DNA of 64,000 bases from Chromatiales bacterium (GTDB lineage Bacteria > Pseudomonadota > Gammaproteobacteria > Steroidobacterales > GCA-2729495): the NCBI GenBank assembly GCA_016789885.1, contig JAEUPZ010000009.1, positions 62,001 to 126,000 of the forward strand, given 5' to 3'. Below the pieces are notes generated by a model. That model ran no database searches, was not told the origin of the DNA, and saw nothing but the letters and a program-made list of their open reading frames with translations. The position numbers and the translations under genes were made by a program. Shown here piece by piece: positions 1-8,527 of the stretch (the first letter of the stretch is position 1; every line of letters starts with the position of its first letter).

Positions 1-239
1 TTGCGGAACGCGAAGCTCCGGGTGCTGTGCCAGGCGAACAGTCCGGCCAGCGCCGCGAGGCTGAAGATCACGCCCCAGGCAGGACCGAAGACCGCGTCGG
101 GTGGCTTCCACGGTGGCACCTCGAGCGACTGGTACCAGTCGCCCAGGTCCGTCATCAGGATGCCGAGGACCGCCGTCGTCATTGCCGCGACGGCTGCCGC
201 GAGCACCGGCAGCACGCGCCGCGCAATGAGGTTGCTCAT
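1..239 (-). CDS. tspO: TspO/MBR family protein (tryptophan-rich sensory protein), 3' end outside window
   Basis: Membrane protein of the TspO/MBR family, which binds porphyrins and modulates photosynthesis gene expression in purple bacteria (CrtK/TspO). Only the N-terminal ~79 residues are present. After a hydrophobic first helix comes WYQSLEVPPWKPPDAVFGP, the family signature (aromatic pair, two Pro-rich turns, FGPxW). The ATG overlaps the bchP stop by ATGA, so the two are probably co-translated. Finding tspO inside a photosynthesis cluster is normal for the group. The family call is firm from the signature; the role here is inferred from the relatives. Confidence 0.85.
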   Translation of the reverse strand, partial: MSNLIARRVLPVLAAAVAAMTTAVLGILMTDLGDWYQSLEVPPWKPPDAVFGPAWGVIFSLAALAGLFAWHSTRSFAFR

Positions 240-1441
240 GCCCGGGCGAAGCCGAAGAGGTGGGCGAGGTCCTTGAAGAAGATGCGCACGTGGGCCATGG
301 GCCGGGCACGGACGAGGCGCTTGTGCATGTACGCCTCCCAGGTCAGCCGCTGCACGTCCGGATCGCGGCAGATCGTCACGAAGCGCTCGCGGCGCTGGTC
401 GCTGATGTACCAGAACCGCTGCATGATCCCGAGGATCCAGAACACGCGGCCGTGGGCGCGCATGAAGCGCTTGCGGGCACTGGCCAGCGCCGGGGCGCGG
501 CCCGTGGCCAGCAGTTCCTCGACGGCATCCGCGGCGAACCGGCCGGCGGCCATGGCGTAGTAGATGCCCTCGCCCGACGCCGGCGCGACGACGCCCGCGG
601 CGTCACCGGCCACGACGACGTCCTGACCGTTGTCCCAGCGCTTCAGCGGCTTCAGCGGGATCGGGGCACCCTCGCGGCGGAGGGTCTCGACCCCTTCGAG
701 GCCGGCCGCCTCGCGCAGTGCGCCGACGGCGGTGCGGATCGAGAAGCCGCGCTGGGCCGTGCCGGCCCCGGCGCTGACGGTGTCCCCGTGCGGGAACACC
801 CAGGCGTAGAAGTCGGGCGACAGCCCGCCCTGGTAGTAGACGTCGCATCGGGTGGCTTCGTAGCGCTGGTCACCGGCCGCGGGCCGGGGCGCACGCACGA
901 TCTCGTGGTAGGCGTAGACGAAGGGCATCTCCCGGGCGCCGGCGATGCACTGCCGGGCGACCTCGGAGCGCGCGCCGTCGGCGCCGATGACGGACCTCGC
1001 CCGCACGCTCACCGACGTCCCGTCCGGGGCGTCCTTCGGGCGATAGTGGATGACGGCCATGCGATCGCTGTCGCGGGTGAAGCGCTCGAAGGTGCCGGCA
1101 CGGCGCTGGGCACCCGCCGCGGCGGCGCGCTCCCGCAGCCACTCGTCGAAGGCGTCACGGTCGACCATGCCGACGTAGCCGCCCTCGATGGGCATGTCGA
1201 CGGCCTTCGCCGTGGGCGAAATCATCCGCGCCGAGGTGATGCGCGCCACCAGCAGCTCGGCGGGGATCTCGAACTCCTCGATGAGCCGCGGCGGGATGGC
1301 GCCCCCGCAGGGCTTGATGCGCCCCGCGCGGTCGAGCAGCAGCACCGAACGGCCAGCCAGCGCCAGGTCGTGGGCAGCGGTGGCGCCAGCGGGGCCTCCG
1401 CCGACGACGACGACGTCAAACGTGCCCTCGTGGGACCCCAC
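236..1441 (-). CDS. bchP: Geranylgeranyl (bacterio)chlorophyll reductase BchP
   Basis: FAD-dependent reductase that saturates three double bonds of the geranylgeranyl tail to give phytyl-bacteriochlorophyll. The 401-residue protein opens with a Rossmann FAD motif (VVVVGGGPAGATAA, about residues 10-23), followed by the CGGAIPPRL segment usual in this family; a second FAD-binding stretch with GDAAGVVAPASGEGI lies near residue 290. The start is GTG, because no ATG lies nearer the Rossmann fold. It follows the PucC-like gene by 3 bp and overlaps tspO by 4 bp, so all are read from the bchG side. Length is typical for the family. Confidence 0.93.
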   Translation of the reverse strand: MGSHEGTFDVVVVGGGPAGATAAHDLALAGRSVLLLDRAGRIKPCGGAIPPRLIEEFEIPAELLVARITSARMISPTAKAVDMPIEGGYVGMVDRDAFDEWLRERAAAAGAQRRAGTFERFTRDSDRMAVIHYRPKDAPDGTSVSVRARSVIGADGARSEVARQCIAGAREMPFVYAYHEIVRAPRPAAGDQRYEATRCDVYYQGGLSPDFYAWVFPHGDTVSAGAGTAQRGFSIRTAVGALREAAGLEGVETLRREGAPIPLKPLKRWDNGQDVVVAGDAAGVVAPASGEGIYYAMAAGRFAADAVEELLATGRAPALASARKRFMRAHGRVFWILGIMQRFWYISDQRRERFVTICRDPDVQRLTWEAYMHKRLVRARPMAHVRIFFKDLAHLFGFARA

Positions 1442-1444
1442 GGC

Positions 1445-2827
1445 TCAGTTGCCGGCCGCCGTCGCGAAACGCTGGCCTTCCACCGCCAGGTCCAGCTGCT
1501 CGCGAGCCGCGCTCTCGCGGCTGATGCGCACGGCCAGGACGGTGGCGATGACGAAGAACACCGCCTCGGCGGCGAAGACGAAAGCGTAGGCCGACGTCGG
1601 GGTGCCGAAGGCCAGGCGCGCGAGATCGACACCGGCGGTGCCGACGACGCCACCGAGCGCAAAGGCCAGCGCCTGGGCGGCTCCCCACATGCCCATGCGG
1701 ACACCCTCGCGGGAACGGCGCCCGGACTTGACCAGGCCCATCATCGAGCCGATGGCGGCCGTGGCGTAGGCCCCGTTGGTGAGACCCAGCAGGAAGACCG
1801 TGGGCTTCAGCGGCCACGCGGGCCCGACGAAGCTCGCCACCGCCAGCAGCAGCAGCACCACCGCCGACGACACGCAGCCGATCACCGTCCAGTTGCGCAG
1901 CGAGGCCACGCGCGCCCGCCGCCCGTTGGTGCAGATCAGGGCCACCACCATCATGCCGACGAGCACGCCGCCGTTCTGCACGCCGGAGAGCTGCGTCGAC
2001 TGGCCGGGCGTCATGCCGAAGATGGTGCCGGCGAAGGGCTCGAGGATCAGGTCCTGCGCGCTGTAGGCCAGCATCGAGACGAACACGAAGGTCGTCAGCA
2101 GCCGCGAGTGGGACTCGGACCAGACCTGGCGCACCGCCTCGCGGAAGGTCAGCTGCGGCTCGGCCTGGGCCACCGGGGCCGGCGCCTCGACCTCGATGGG
2201 CAGCAGCCGGTCCTCGACGCCGCGCACGGCGAACCAGGTGAGCAGCAGCGCCGCAGCACCGACGCCGGCCGTGACGGCCACGAGGCGCTCCGGACTGTAG
2301 GGGTCGATCAGCTGCCCGACGATCACCGAGGTCAGGATGAAGCCGAAGATCATCATGAGCCAGGTGACGGTGGCGGCTGCCGCCAGCCGGCGCGGGGCGA
2401 CCCGCTTTGCCATCAGCACCAGCAGCGTGGTGCCGCAGGCGCCAACGCCGAGGCCGATGAGGATGAAGGCGAGCACGGCGACGGCAATGCCCGCCACGAG
2501 GTTCGTGCCCATCAGGGCCGTGCCGGCGGCGGCGCCCACGGCGCCCAGCGCGAGCGCTGCCATGCCGCCGACGATCCACGGCGAACGGCGGCCACCGAGG
2601 TCGGAGCCGTAGCCCATGCGCGGGCGCATGACCTGCACGACGTAGTGCAGCGCGACCAGCAGGCCGGGCAGCAGGGCCGGCAGGGCCAGCTCGACCACCA
2701 TGACCCGGTTCATCGTCGACGTGGTGAGGACGACGACGCCACCGATGGCGGCCTGGACGAGGCCCAGCCTGATGATGCCGATCCAGCTCAGGCCTGGCAT
2801 CGAGACGCTTGCGTTCGTATCGGTCAT
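1445..2827 (-). CDS. PucC/LhaA-family MFS protein (BCH2 type)
   Basis: Twelve-helix carrier of the PucC/LhaA/BCH2 branch of the major facilitator superfamily, 460 residues, probably involved in delivering bacteriochlorophyll to, or assembling, light-harvesting complexes. The segment TSTMNRVMVVELALPALLPG near residues 37-56 is the hallmark of the branch and is shared with LhaA at 7010-8446 (TGTLNRVMIVELRVPAWLVG), showing the two are paralogues. A gene of this family between bchG and bchP is the usual arrangement in purple bacteria. It is 21 bp downstream of bchG and 3 bp before bchP. Exact substrate is unknown. Confidence 0.88.
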   Translation of the reverse strand: MTDTNASVSMPGLSWIGIIRLGLVQAAIGGVVVLTTSTMNRVMVVELALPALLPGLLVALHYVVQVMRPRMGYGSDLGGRRSPWIVGGMAALALGAVGAAAGTALMGTNLVAGIAVAVLAFILIGLGVGACGTTLLVLMAKRVAPRRLAAAATVTWLMMIFGFILTSVIVGQLIDPYSPERLVAVTAGVGAAALLLTWFAVRGVEDRLLPIEVEAPAPVAQAEPQLTFREAVRQVWSESHSRLLTTFVFVSMLAYSAQDLILEPFAGTIFGMTPGQSTQLSGVQNGGVLVGMMVVALICTNGRRARVASLRNWTVIGCVSSAVVLLLLAVASFVGPAWPLKPTVFLLGLTNGAYATAAIGSMMGLVKSGRRSREGVRMGMWGAAQALAFALGGVVGTAGVDLARLAFGTPTSAYAFVFAAEAVFFVIATVLAVRISRESAAREQLDLAVEGQRFATAAGN

Positions 2828-2848
2828 GGACCCCCCCGGGTGTGTGCC

Positions 2849-3745
2849 TCAGGCGCCGCGGATGGCGAACGCGCTGATCAGCATGCCGGCCACGTACAGC
2901 GGCACGCCCTTGGTGTTGTACCAGAAGTCGAGCTCGGCCGGCTGGCCGAGCATGCGGACCATCATCGAGAACTGCAGGACGGCGAGCCCGGCGATGGCGG
3001 CGGCGTGCAGCGGCCGGCCCCAGGCGGCCAGCAGCACGATGACCGCGAGCTGGGCCACCAGCATGAAGCCGCAGGCCACCCAGGCCGCGCGCGGCACGCC
3101 GAGCTGCACGGGCAGCGAGCGGACGCCCGTGCGGCGGTCGCCATCGACGGACTTGAAGTCGTTCAACGTCATGATCCCGTGGCAGCCGAAGCTGTACCAG
3201 AAGGCCAGCCACAGCACCTCGGCGGGCGGCATCGTGCCCAGCATCAGGATGGCCGCCGTCACCCAGGGCAGGCCCTCGTAGCTGAGTGCCACGGCCGTGT
3301 TGCCCCACCAGCCGTTCTGCTTGAGGCGGACCGGGGGCGCGCTGTAGGCCCAGGCGAGGGCGAGACCGATGACGGCGGCACCGAAGACCAGCGGGCCGAG
3401 GGCGGCGGCCAGTGCACCGGACAGCAGGGTCCACGCGATGCCGAAGTAGAGCGCGCGACGGCCCGGCACGCGCCCGGAGGGGATCGGCCGGCCGGGCTGG
3501 TTGATGGCGTCGACGTCACGGTCGTACCAGTCGTTGACGACCTGGCTGGTGCCGCAGACCAGCGGACCGGCCAGCATCACGCCGGCCGCGATGGTCGCCC
3601 AGTGGCCAGCCGTGTCGATGCCCGTCGAGACGATGCCGCACAGGAACGCCCACATGGGCGGGAACCACGTGTGCGGCTTGAGCAGCTCGATGAATGGCAG
3701 CCCGGGACGCGCTGGGTTCAGGACGTTTTCCGCGGGTCCGGACAT
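2849..3745 (-). CDS. bchG: Bacteriochlorophyll synthase (UbiA-type prenyltransferase) BchG
   Basis: Membrane prenyltransferase that esterifies bacteriochlorophyllide a with geranylgeranyl diphosphate. The protein (298 residues from the chosen ATG) carries ELLKPHTWFPPMWAF at the N-terminus and the prenyl-diphosphate motif QVVNDWYDRDVDAINQPGRP around residues 68-87, both diagnostic. The reading frame stays open upstream to a TTG at 3781, but that TTG is the first triplet of a good -35 box (TTGACA), so the ATG at 3745 is preferred. With the predicted -10 at 3753-3758, transcription would start on or within a base or two of this ATG, which suggests a leaderless message. Products pass to BchP downstream. 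Confidence 0.93.
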   Translation of the reverse strand: MSGPAENVLNPARPGLPFIELLKPHTWFPPMWAFLCGIVSTGIDTAGHWATIAAGVMLAGPLVCGTSQVVNDWYDRDVDAINQPGRPIPSGRVPGRRALYFGIAWTLLSGALAAALGPLVFGAAVIGLALAWAYSAPPVRLKQNGWWGNTAVALSYEGLPWVTAAILMLGTMPPAEVLWLAFWYSFGCHGIMTLNDFKSVDGDRRTGVRSLPVQLGVPRAAWVACGFMLVAQLAVIVLLAAWGRPLHAAAIAGLAVLQFSMMVRMLGQPAELDFWYNTKGVPLYVAGMLISAFAIRGA

Positions 3746-3752
3746 GCCCCGG

Positions 3753-3781
3753 ACAATAGGATTGACACCGGGGGCTGTCAA
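3753..3781 (-). promoter_or_regulatory. Predicted sigma-70 promoter of bchG
   Basis: On the minus strand TTGACA (3776-3781), a 17-bp spacer and TATTGT (3753-3758, four of six consensus bases). The ATG of bchG begins only 7 bp after the -10 box. The perfect PpsR palindrome at 3776-3793 overlaps the -35 box, so repressor binding should block polymerase. Also here is an inverted repeat ATTGACA-N8-TGTCAAT (3761-3782). Confidence 0.6.
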
Positions 3782-3793
3782 TCAGCCGTTACA
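3776..3793. promoter_or_regulatory. PpsR/CrtJ binding palindrome (perfect TGT-N12-ACA)
   Basis: TGT at 3776-3778 and ACA at 3791-3793 with exactly 12 bases between, flanked by C and G so the symmetry extends to CTGT/ACAG. This is the consensus operator of PpsR/CrtJ. It lies between bchG and ppsR, on the -35 box of bchG. PpsR binding here is inferred from the motif. Confidence 0.7.
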
Positions 3794-3855
3794 GGCGCGG
3801 GCCCGCACTGTCACGGTCTGCCCCGACGGTGGGCGATGACGCTCCGCCGCAGACC

Positions 3856-5256
3856 TCAGGCGCGCTCGCCATCCAGGTCGCCCAGCCCGTACCGGCGCAG
3901 CTTCAGGTACAGGCTCTGTCGGGACAGCCCGAGCATCTCCGCCGCCGACGCCCGGTTGTCGTGGGTCAGCTCCAGCGCCGCCTCGATGCAGAGTCGCTCG
4001 ATGACATCGGTGGTCTGCCGCACCAGGTCCTTCAGCGGCACGCGGCCCACCAGCTCGGCGAGCTGCTCCACCGACCGGGGCAGCTGGCGGCCGGGGCCGG
4101 CCCCGGCAACGGCTGGCCGGGCACCCCCCACGTGCACTGCAAAACCGAGGAGCTGCTCCCCGTCGGTGCCGGCGGCCACCGCGGCGATCTCCACCTCGGC
4201 CGTGGCACCGAGTTCGCCGCGTACCGTCGTCGCGAAGGCCCGGACGGAGCCGTGCTCCCGCAGGTTGGCCAGCAGCACCGGCAGGTCGACGCCAGGGCGC
4301 CCCAGCCAGCGCTCGAGGGACTCGCCCCGCACCTGAACCTCGGTGGCCAGCTGGATCAGGTCGAGGAAAGCCCGGTTGGCGCTGCGGATCAGCCCTGCGG
4401 CCGTCGTCACGACGAAGCCATCGGGCAGTCGCTCGAGCAGCTCCGGCAGCCGGCTCGCAGAAGGGGCGGCAGCAACGGCCGCCGGGGCCAGCCGGACAAG
4501 GACCTGCAGGTCGTCGTCCTGGCGGAACAGAGAGGCGAAAGCCACGTACTCGGTGGTGGTGGCCGGCACGCGCACGCGTACCCCGTCGCCGCGTCCCGTG
4601 GCCAGGACCTCGGCGAGGAGGGCCTCCAGGGCCGTCGTCGCCGCGGCGTCCAGCCCGGCCGGGAACTGGCGGCCCGCCAGGCGCCCGCCGGGACCGCCCA
4701 GCAGCGCGATGGCGGCCGGGTTCGCGTCGAGGATCTTCCGCGTGGCCCCCTCGAGCACCAGCACCGGCTCGCTGGAAACCTGGAACAGCAGCCGGTAGCG
4801 CGCCTCGGCGCTGCGGATGCGGGCGTAGTCGCGGACGATGGACTGTTCGGCCTCGACGAGGCGGTTCTGCAAGCTGGCCATCGGGCGCAGGTCGCGGCCG
4901 ATGGCGAGGATCCGCCCGGCGTCACCCAGGGGCAGCGCCCGGTAGAGCAGCGGGACCGTGCCCGTGCCCGCGCGCTGGTTCAGCTGCCGCGCCCGGAGCG
5001 TCGGGCCGGTGGCTGCCTCGGCCAGCAGCGCCCCGACCTTCGCCCGGCTTTCGGGGGATACCGTATCGACCCAGGCCTGCCCGACGAGGCCGGCCGCCAG
5101 GACGTCTCCCAGCTCGTCGCTGCCAAAGGCCGAGTCCCGGATGACACCGCGCTGGTCGACGACGATCGCGACGTCAGCGGAGGCGACGAGGGCCTGGGCC
5201 GCGACGTCGGCGTCGAGGGCCCCCAGCGACTTGCGAGGCGACTTGAAGCTTTTCAC
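3856..5256 (-). CDS. ppsR: Photosynthesis-gene repressor PpsR/CrtJ
   Basis: PAS-containing transcriptional repressor of bch, crt and puc genes under oxygen. The 466-residue chain has an N-terminal PAS domain (about 20-130), a helical linker (about 135-160), two further PAS-like domains (about 160-270 and 280-385), and a Fis-type helix-turn-helix at the C-terminus (DNRASAAEMLGLSRQSLYLK, about 439-458). Start is GTG. The only cysteine in the protein is in RLCIEAALEL, just before the helix-turn-helix, the position of the redox cysteine of the family; the second, PAS-linked cysteine known from Rhodobacter PpsR/CrtJ is missing, so an intramolecular disulfide cannot form. Neighbours are aerR upstream and bchG downstream. 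Confidence 0.93.
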   Translation of the reverse strand: MKSFKSPRKSLGALDADVAAQALVASADVAIVVDQRGVIRDSAFGSDELGDVLAAGLVGQAWVDTVSPESRAKVGALLAEAATGPTLRARQLNQRAGTGTVPLLYRALPLGDAGRILAIGRDLRPMASLQNRLVEAEQSIVRDYARIRSAEARYRLLFQVSSEPVLVLEGATRKILDANPAAIALLGGPGGRLAGRQFPAGLDAAATTALEALLAEVLATGRGDGVRVRVPATTTEYVAFASLFRQDDDLQVLVRLAPAAVAAAPSASRLPELLERLPDGFVVTTAAGLIRSANRAFLDLIQLATEVQVRGESLERWLGRPGVDLPVLLANLREHGSVRAFATTVRGELGATAEVEIAAVAAGTDGEQLLGFAVHVGGARPAVAGAGPGRQLPRSVEQLAELVGRVPLKDLVRQTTDVIERLCIEAALELTHDNRASAAEMLGLSRQSLYLKLRRYGLGDLDGERA

Positions 5257-5325
5257 CCGGACGGCGCACCTCCCGGGGCGCAGCTGGCGCCTGCCCGGCA
5301 GCGAGGTCGCCCCGCGGGCAGCTAT

Positions 5326-6201
5326 TCAGCAGACAGGCCTGGCCCCGGCGGCCAGCAACTCACGGGCCCGGGCAACGGCCTCGAGACCGTCCCGGGCCGT
5401 CGCATCGGCGCCGACTTCGGTAGCCCTCGCCGGCTGCCCGGCGAAGGCCGGGCCGCCCACCAGCACCCTGATGGCCGGATTCCTGGATACCCGGCGCGCC
5501 GCGGCAATTATAGATGCAGCGTGCCCGATCCCCGCATCGCAGGCAACGGAAAGCCCGAGCAGATCAAAGGCCTCGCGACGAACTGCCGCAACGATCTCGT
5601 CCGCCGGGGCCGCCGGCAGGTCGGTGGCGGCCCAGCCCCGGCGGCGCAACAGGTCGCCCACCAGCCGCAGACCCAGGGTGTGATGATCGCCGGCCAGGGA
5701 GGCCAGCAACGCACGCGACGACGGCGGGGCCGGGGCATCGATGCTGCAGGCCGGCCCAAGCCCCTGGACGATCTGCTGCAGGCGGCACAGGCCCAGCGTG
5801 ACCTGCAGGAAATCCACCTGGTCATCGTCCCAGAGAGCCCCCAGGCGACGGGCTGCCGGCGCGATGAGGTCCAGGTACACCGCCTCCAGCGGAACCCCCC
5901 GCAGCATCAGGGCTTCGACGGAGGCGAAGGCAGGCCCGGCTTCCCGGGCCAGCAAGAGCCCTGTCAGCGTGTCGACGTCATCGGGCCCCGGGCGACGGGA
6001 GCCAGTCGGGCCCTCCGGGCCATCGAGCCTCACCCGGTGCACCAGCATCAGCCGCGGGATGATCTCGCCCTCGATGGCGTTGACCAGGCCCGCCATGGGC
6101 CGGCCGGTCCTGCACCCGGCTGTCGTGGCCGGTTCGCCGGCCTCGCGGCGTCGAGACTGCCGGCGCGTGGACGCACGCGCCCCCAGGCGTTCGTCACGCA
6201 T
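5326..6201 (-). CDS. aerR: Antirepressor AerR/PpaA (cobalamin-binding, SCHIC type)
   Basis: Soluble regulator that binds cobalamin and PpsR/CrtJ and adjusts photosynthesis gene expression in response to light and oxygen. The 291-residue protein has an N-terminal helical region with LGALWDDDQVDFLQVTLGLC (about 130-149) and a C-terminal B12-binding fold that begins with AGDHHTLGLRLVGDLLRRRG; the His in this stretch is the expected cobalt-side ligand. The first ~40 residues are Arg-rich and disordered-looking, so the true start may be the internal Met near residue 36 (MAGLVNAIEGEIIPRL). It is divergent from bchF and 69 bp upstream of ppsR, the usual aerR-ppsR pairing. Confidence 0.88.
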   Translation of the reverse strand: MRDERLGARASTRRQSRRREAGEPATTAGCRTGRPMAGLVNAIEGEIIPRLMLVHRVRLDGPEGPTGSRRPGPDDVDTLTGLLLAREAGPAFASVEALMLRGVPLEAVYLDLIAPAARRLGALWDDDQVDFLQVTLGLCRLQQIVQGLGPACSIDAPAPPSSRALLASLAGDHHTLGLRLVGDLLRRRGWAATDLPAAPADEIVAAVRREAFDLLGLSVACDAGIGHAASIIAAARRVSRNPAIRVLVGGPAFAGQPARATEVGADATARDGLEAVARARELLAAGARPVC

Positions 6202-6492
6202 GGTCTTACCCCCGCCGGCCCTTGCGCCGGCCAGTCATGGCGCCGGCCCCATAGCCGTGCGCCCTGCACCTGCCCGATCTTCTTGTGGTGGTCGTCCGGC
6301 AGGCGGGACTGACCACGGCTGCCGGCCCCCGTTTCCGGGCCCGCATCGGTGTTCAGTTCGCTGAAGATGGCACAGCCGATGTTGCTTGTCGCGCTTGTCA
6401 AAAAGGCCTGACGCCCCGGCCGTACAGGCAAATTGACAGCCCCGGACCGCGCCCTCTAGAGTCCCCCGACAATCGGCGCCGCGAGTTCTGCG
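6202..6492. promoter_or_regulatory. Divergent aerR/bchF control region
   Basis: Intergenic region of 291 bp holding promoters in both directions. Toward bchF: TTGACA (6433-6438), 18-bp spacer, TAGAGT (6457-6462). Toward aerR: a perfect TTGACA on the minus strand (6396-6401), although no good -10 follows it. Both -35 boxes fall in PpsR-like palindromes, listed separately. No gene is visible here. Confidence 0.55.
6396..6438. promoter_or_regulatory. Tandem PpsR/CrtJ-like sites of the aerR/bchF promoters
   Basis: Two palindromes: TGT-N12-ACG at 6396-6413 and CGT-N12-ACA at 6421-6438, each five of six consensus bases, separated by 7 bp. In each, the perfect half lies inside a TTGACA -35 box (aerR-facing for the first, bchF-facing for the second). 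Tandem sites about one helical turn and a half apart on -35/-10 boxes match what is known for PpsR/CrtJ-repressed bch promoters. Confidence 0.65.
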
Positions 6493-6999
6493 ATGCAACC
6501 AGCTTCCACTCCCGCCGGCCGCCGGCCTCTATACACGCCCGAAGAGCGTCGCCGCCGCGATGCATCACCATGGACCATCGTGCAGGGCGTCCTCGCGCCC
6601 CTGCAGCTGATCGTCTGCCTCGTCAGCGCGTGGCTCGTGGTCCGGTACCTGCGGACGGGCCTCGGCGAGACCGCCGCCACCATTTCCGTCGTCGCCAAGA
6701 CGCTGGTGCTCTACGCCATCATGATCACCGGTGCGATCTGGGAGCGGGAGGTCTTCGGCCGCTACCTGTTCGCCGCGTCATTCTTCTGGGAAGACGTGGT
6801 CAGCATGCTGGTGATCGCGCTGCACACGGCCTACCTCGTGGCCCTCATGTTCGGCCTGCTCGATACCCGTGAGCTCATGTGGCTGGCGCTGGCCGCCTAC
6901 GCGAGCTATGTGCTGAACGCGCTGCAGTTCTTCCTGAAGCTGCGCGCCGCCCGGCGCGAACAGCCGGGCGAGCTGGCGCCGGCCATGGCGAGAGAGTGA
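6493..6999 (+). CDS. bchF: 3-vinyl bacteriochlorophyllide hydratase BchF
   Basis: Adds water to the C3 vinyl group of the (bacterio)chlorophyllide macrocycle, an intermediate step to the 3-acetyl group of bacteriochlorophyll a completed by BchC. The 168-residue membrane protein has the family opening LYTPEERRRRDASPWTIVQG (about 13-32) and the conserved segment IWEREVFGRYLFAASFFWED (about 82-101) with four hydrophobic helices. It starts 24-30 bp after the predicted promoter. In most purple bacteria bchF is followed by bchN, B, H, L, M; here lhaA comes next after 10 bp, so that block is missing or moved. Confidence 0.93.
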   Translation: MQPASTPAGRRPLYTPEERRRRDASPWTIVQGVLAPLQLIVCLVSAWLVVRYLRTGLGETAATISVVAKTLVLYAIMITGAIWEREVFGRYLFAASFFWEDVVSMLVIALHTAYLVALMFGLLDTRELMWLALAAYASYVLNALQFFLKLRAARREQPGELAPAMARE

Positions 7000-7009
7000 G
7001 CGCCCGGGC

Positions 7010-8446
7010 ATGAAGCAGCTGATGGGACGGTGGGTGAACGAGTGGGCCGCCATGGGCCCGAAGTACCTGCCGTTCGCCGACGCCGCGACCCCCGACCTGC
7101 CGCTGCCACGGCTGCTGCGGCTCGCGCTCTTCCAGGTGTCGGTGGGCATGGCCACGGTGCTGCTCACCGGCACGCTGAACCGCGTGATGATCGTCGAGCT
7201 GCGGGTGCCGGCCTGGCTCGTCGGGCTGATGGTGGGCCTGCCGCTCCTGTTCGCGCCATTCCGGGCGCTGATCGGCTTCCGGTCCGACACCTACGTGTCG
7301 GCGCTGGGGTGGCGGCGCGTGCCCTTCATCTGGGGCGGCACGCTCATGCAGTGGGGCGGACTCGCCATCATGCCCTTCGCCCTGTTCATCCTGTCGGGCG
7401 ACACCACGGGCCCGCTGTGGATCGGCAAGGCGGCGGCGGCGCTCTCGTTCCTGCTGGTGGGCGCGGGCCTGCACACGACGCAGACCGCGGGCCTCGCGCT
7501 GGCCACGGACCTCGCGCCACCGGAGTCGCGGCCCAGGGTCGTGGCGCTGCTCTACGTCATGCTGCTGGCAGGCATGGTCGTGAGCGCCCTGGCCTTCGGC
7601 GCGCTGCTGGCCGACTACACGCAGATCAAGCTGATCCAGGTCATCCAGGGCGCGGCCGTGGTGACCATCGTGTTCAACGCCATCGCGCTCTGGCAGCAGG
7701 AGGCGCGCGATCCGCAGCGCCACCTGCGCGAGACGGACCAGCCGCGCAGCTTCCGCGAGGCCTGGCGGGCATTTTCCTCGGCCAGCCGGTCGGTGCGCTT
7801 CCTCGTGGCGGTGTCCCTCGGCACCGCCGCCTTCGCCATGCAGGACGTGCTGCTCGAGCCCTACGGCGGCGAGATCCTCAAGCTGTCGGTGGGCGCCACC
7901 ACCGGGCTCACGGCGATCCTGGCCGGGGGCACCCTCGTCGCCTTCGCCATCGGCGCCCGCAGCCTGCGCCTCGGGGCCGACCCCTGCCGGCTGGCGGCCA
8001 TGGGAGCCGTGGTGGGCCTGCCGGCCTTCGCCGCCGTGATCTTCGCCGCCCCCATGGACCTGCCGGGCATGTTCGCCGTCGGGGCCGGGCTCATCGGACT
8101 CGGCGGCGGGCTCTTTGCGGTCGGCACGCTGACGGCGGCCATGGACATGGAGCACGGCGGCCTCACGGGCCTGGCGCTGGGCGCCTGGGGCGCGGCCCAG
8201 GCCACGGCCGCCGGCGTCGCGGTGGCCCTGGGCGGTGCGCTGCGGGACATCGTCAACGGGCTCGCGAACCAGGGGCTGCTTGGCAGCACGCTCGTGACAC
8301 CGGCAACTGGGTATACCATCGTCTACCAGCTCGAGATCGTGCTGCTCTTCGCGACGCTGGTGGCGATCGGCCCGCTGGTCCGGACGGCACGCCGGGAGCC
8401 TCCCGGGGCAGATGCCCGGTTCGGCCTGGCGGAGTTCCCGGGCTGA
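7010..8446 (+). CDS. lhaA: Light-harvesting 1 assembly protein LhaA (PucC family)
   Basis: Twelve-helix PucC-family carrier, 478 residues, required for LH1 assembly in relatives. The opening KYLPFADAATPDLPLPRLLR and TGTLNRVMIVELRVPAWLVG place it in the LhaA branch rather than the BCH2 branch represented at 1445-2827. Position directly before puhA is the usual one and supports the LhaA call. It is 10 bp after bchF, so bchF-lhaA-puhA-puhB-puhC-puhE is one plus-strand transcription unit, perhaps with an internal boundary at the hairpin before puhA. Confidence 0.9.
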   Translation: MKQLMGRWVNEWAAMGPKYLPFADAATPDLPLPRLLRLALFQVSVGMATVLLTGTLNRVMIVELRVPAWLVGLMVGLPLLFAPFRALIGFRSDTYVSALGWRRVPFIWGGTLMQWGGLAIMPFALFILSGDTTGPLWIGKAAAALSFLLVGAGLHTTQTAGLALATDLAPPESRPRVVALLYVMLLAGMVVSALAFGALLADYTQIKLIQVIQGAAVVTIVFNAIALWQQEARDPQRHLRETDQPRSFREAWRAFSSASRSVRFLVAVSLGTAAFAMQDVLLEPYGGEILKLSVGATTGLTAILAGGTLVAFAIGARSLRLGADPCRLAAMGAVVGLPAFAAVIFAAPMDLPGMFAVGAGLIGLGGGLFAVGTLTAAMDMEHGGLTGLALGAWGAAQATAAGVAVALGGALRDIVNGLANQGLLGSTLVTPATGYTIVYQLEIVLLFATLVAIGPLVRTARREPPGADARFGLAEFPG

Positions 8447-8477
8447 GGGCTTGAGGCCAGGTTTTTTCAGGCCGCTT

Positions 8478-8495
8478 GCCGGGCGTGGGCCCGGC
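8478..8495 (+). terminator. Hairpin between lhaA and puhA
   Basis: Perfect 7-bp stem GCCGGGC / GCCCGGC with a GTGG loop. No T-run follows, so it is more likely an mRNA-processing or stability element that separates puhA mRNA from the upstream message than a strong terminator. Confidence 0.4.
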
Positions 8496-8527
8496 GCGGT
8501 GGTGATGGTTCTGGGGGAGAAAGACTG

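Noticed and set aside
3745..3781. TTG at 3781 as bchG start
   Set aside because: It coincides with the -35 box and adds 12 residues not typical of BchG.
260..4336. Very long plus-strand open frame opposite bchP, the PucC-like gene and bchG
   Set aside because: Composition-driven antisense frame rich in His, Arg, Gly and Asp with no family features; the minus-strand genes are certain.
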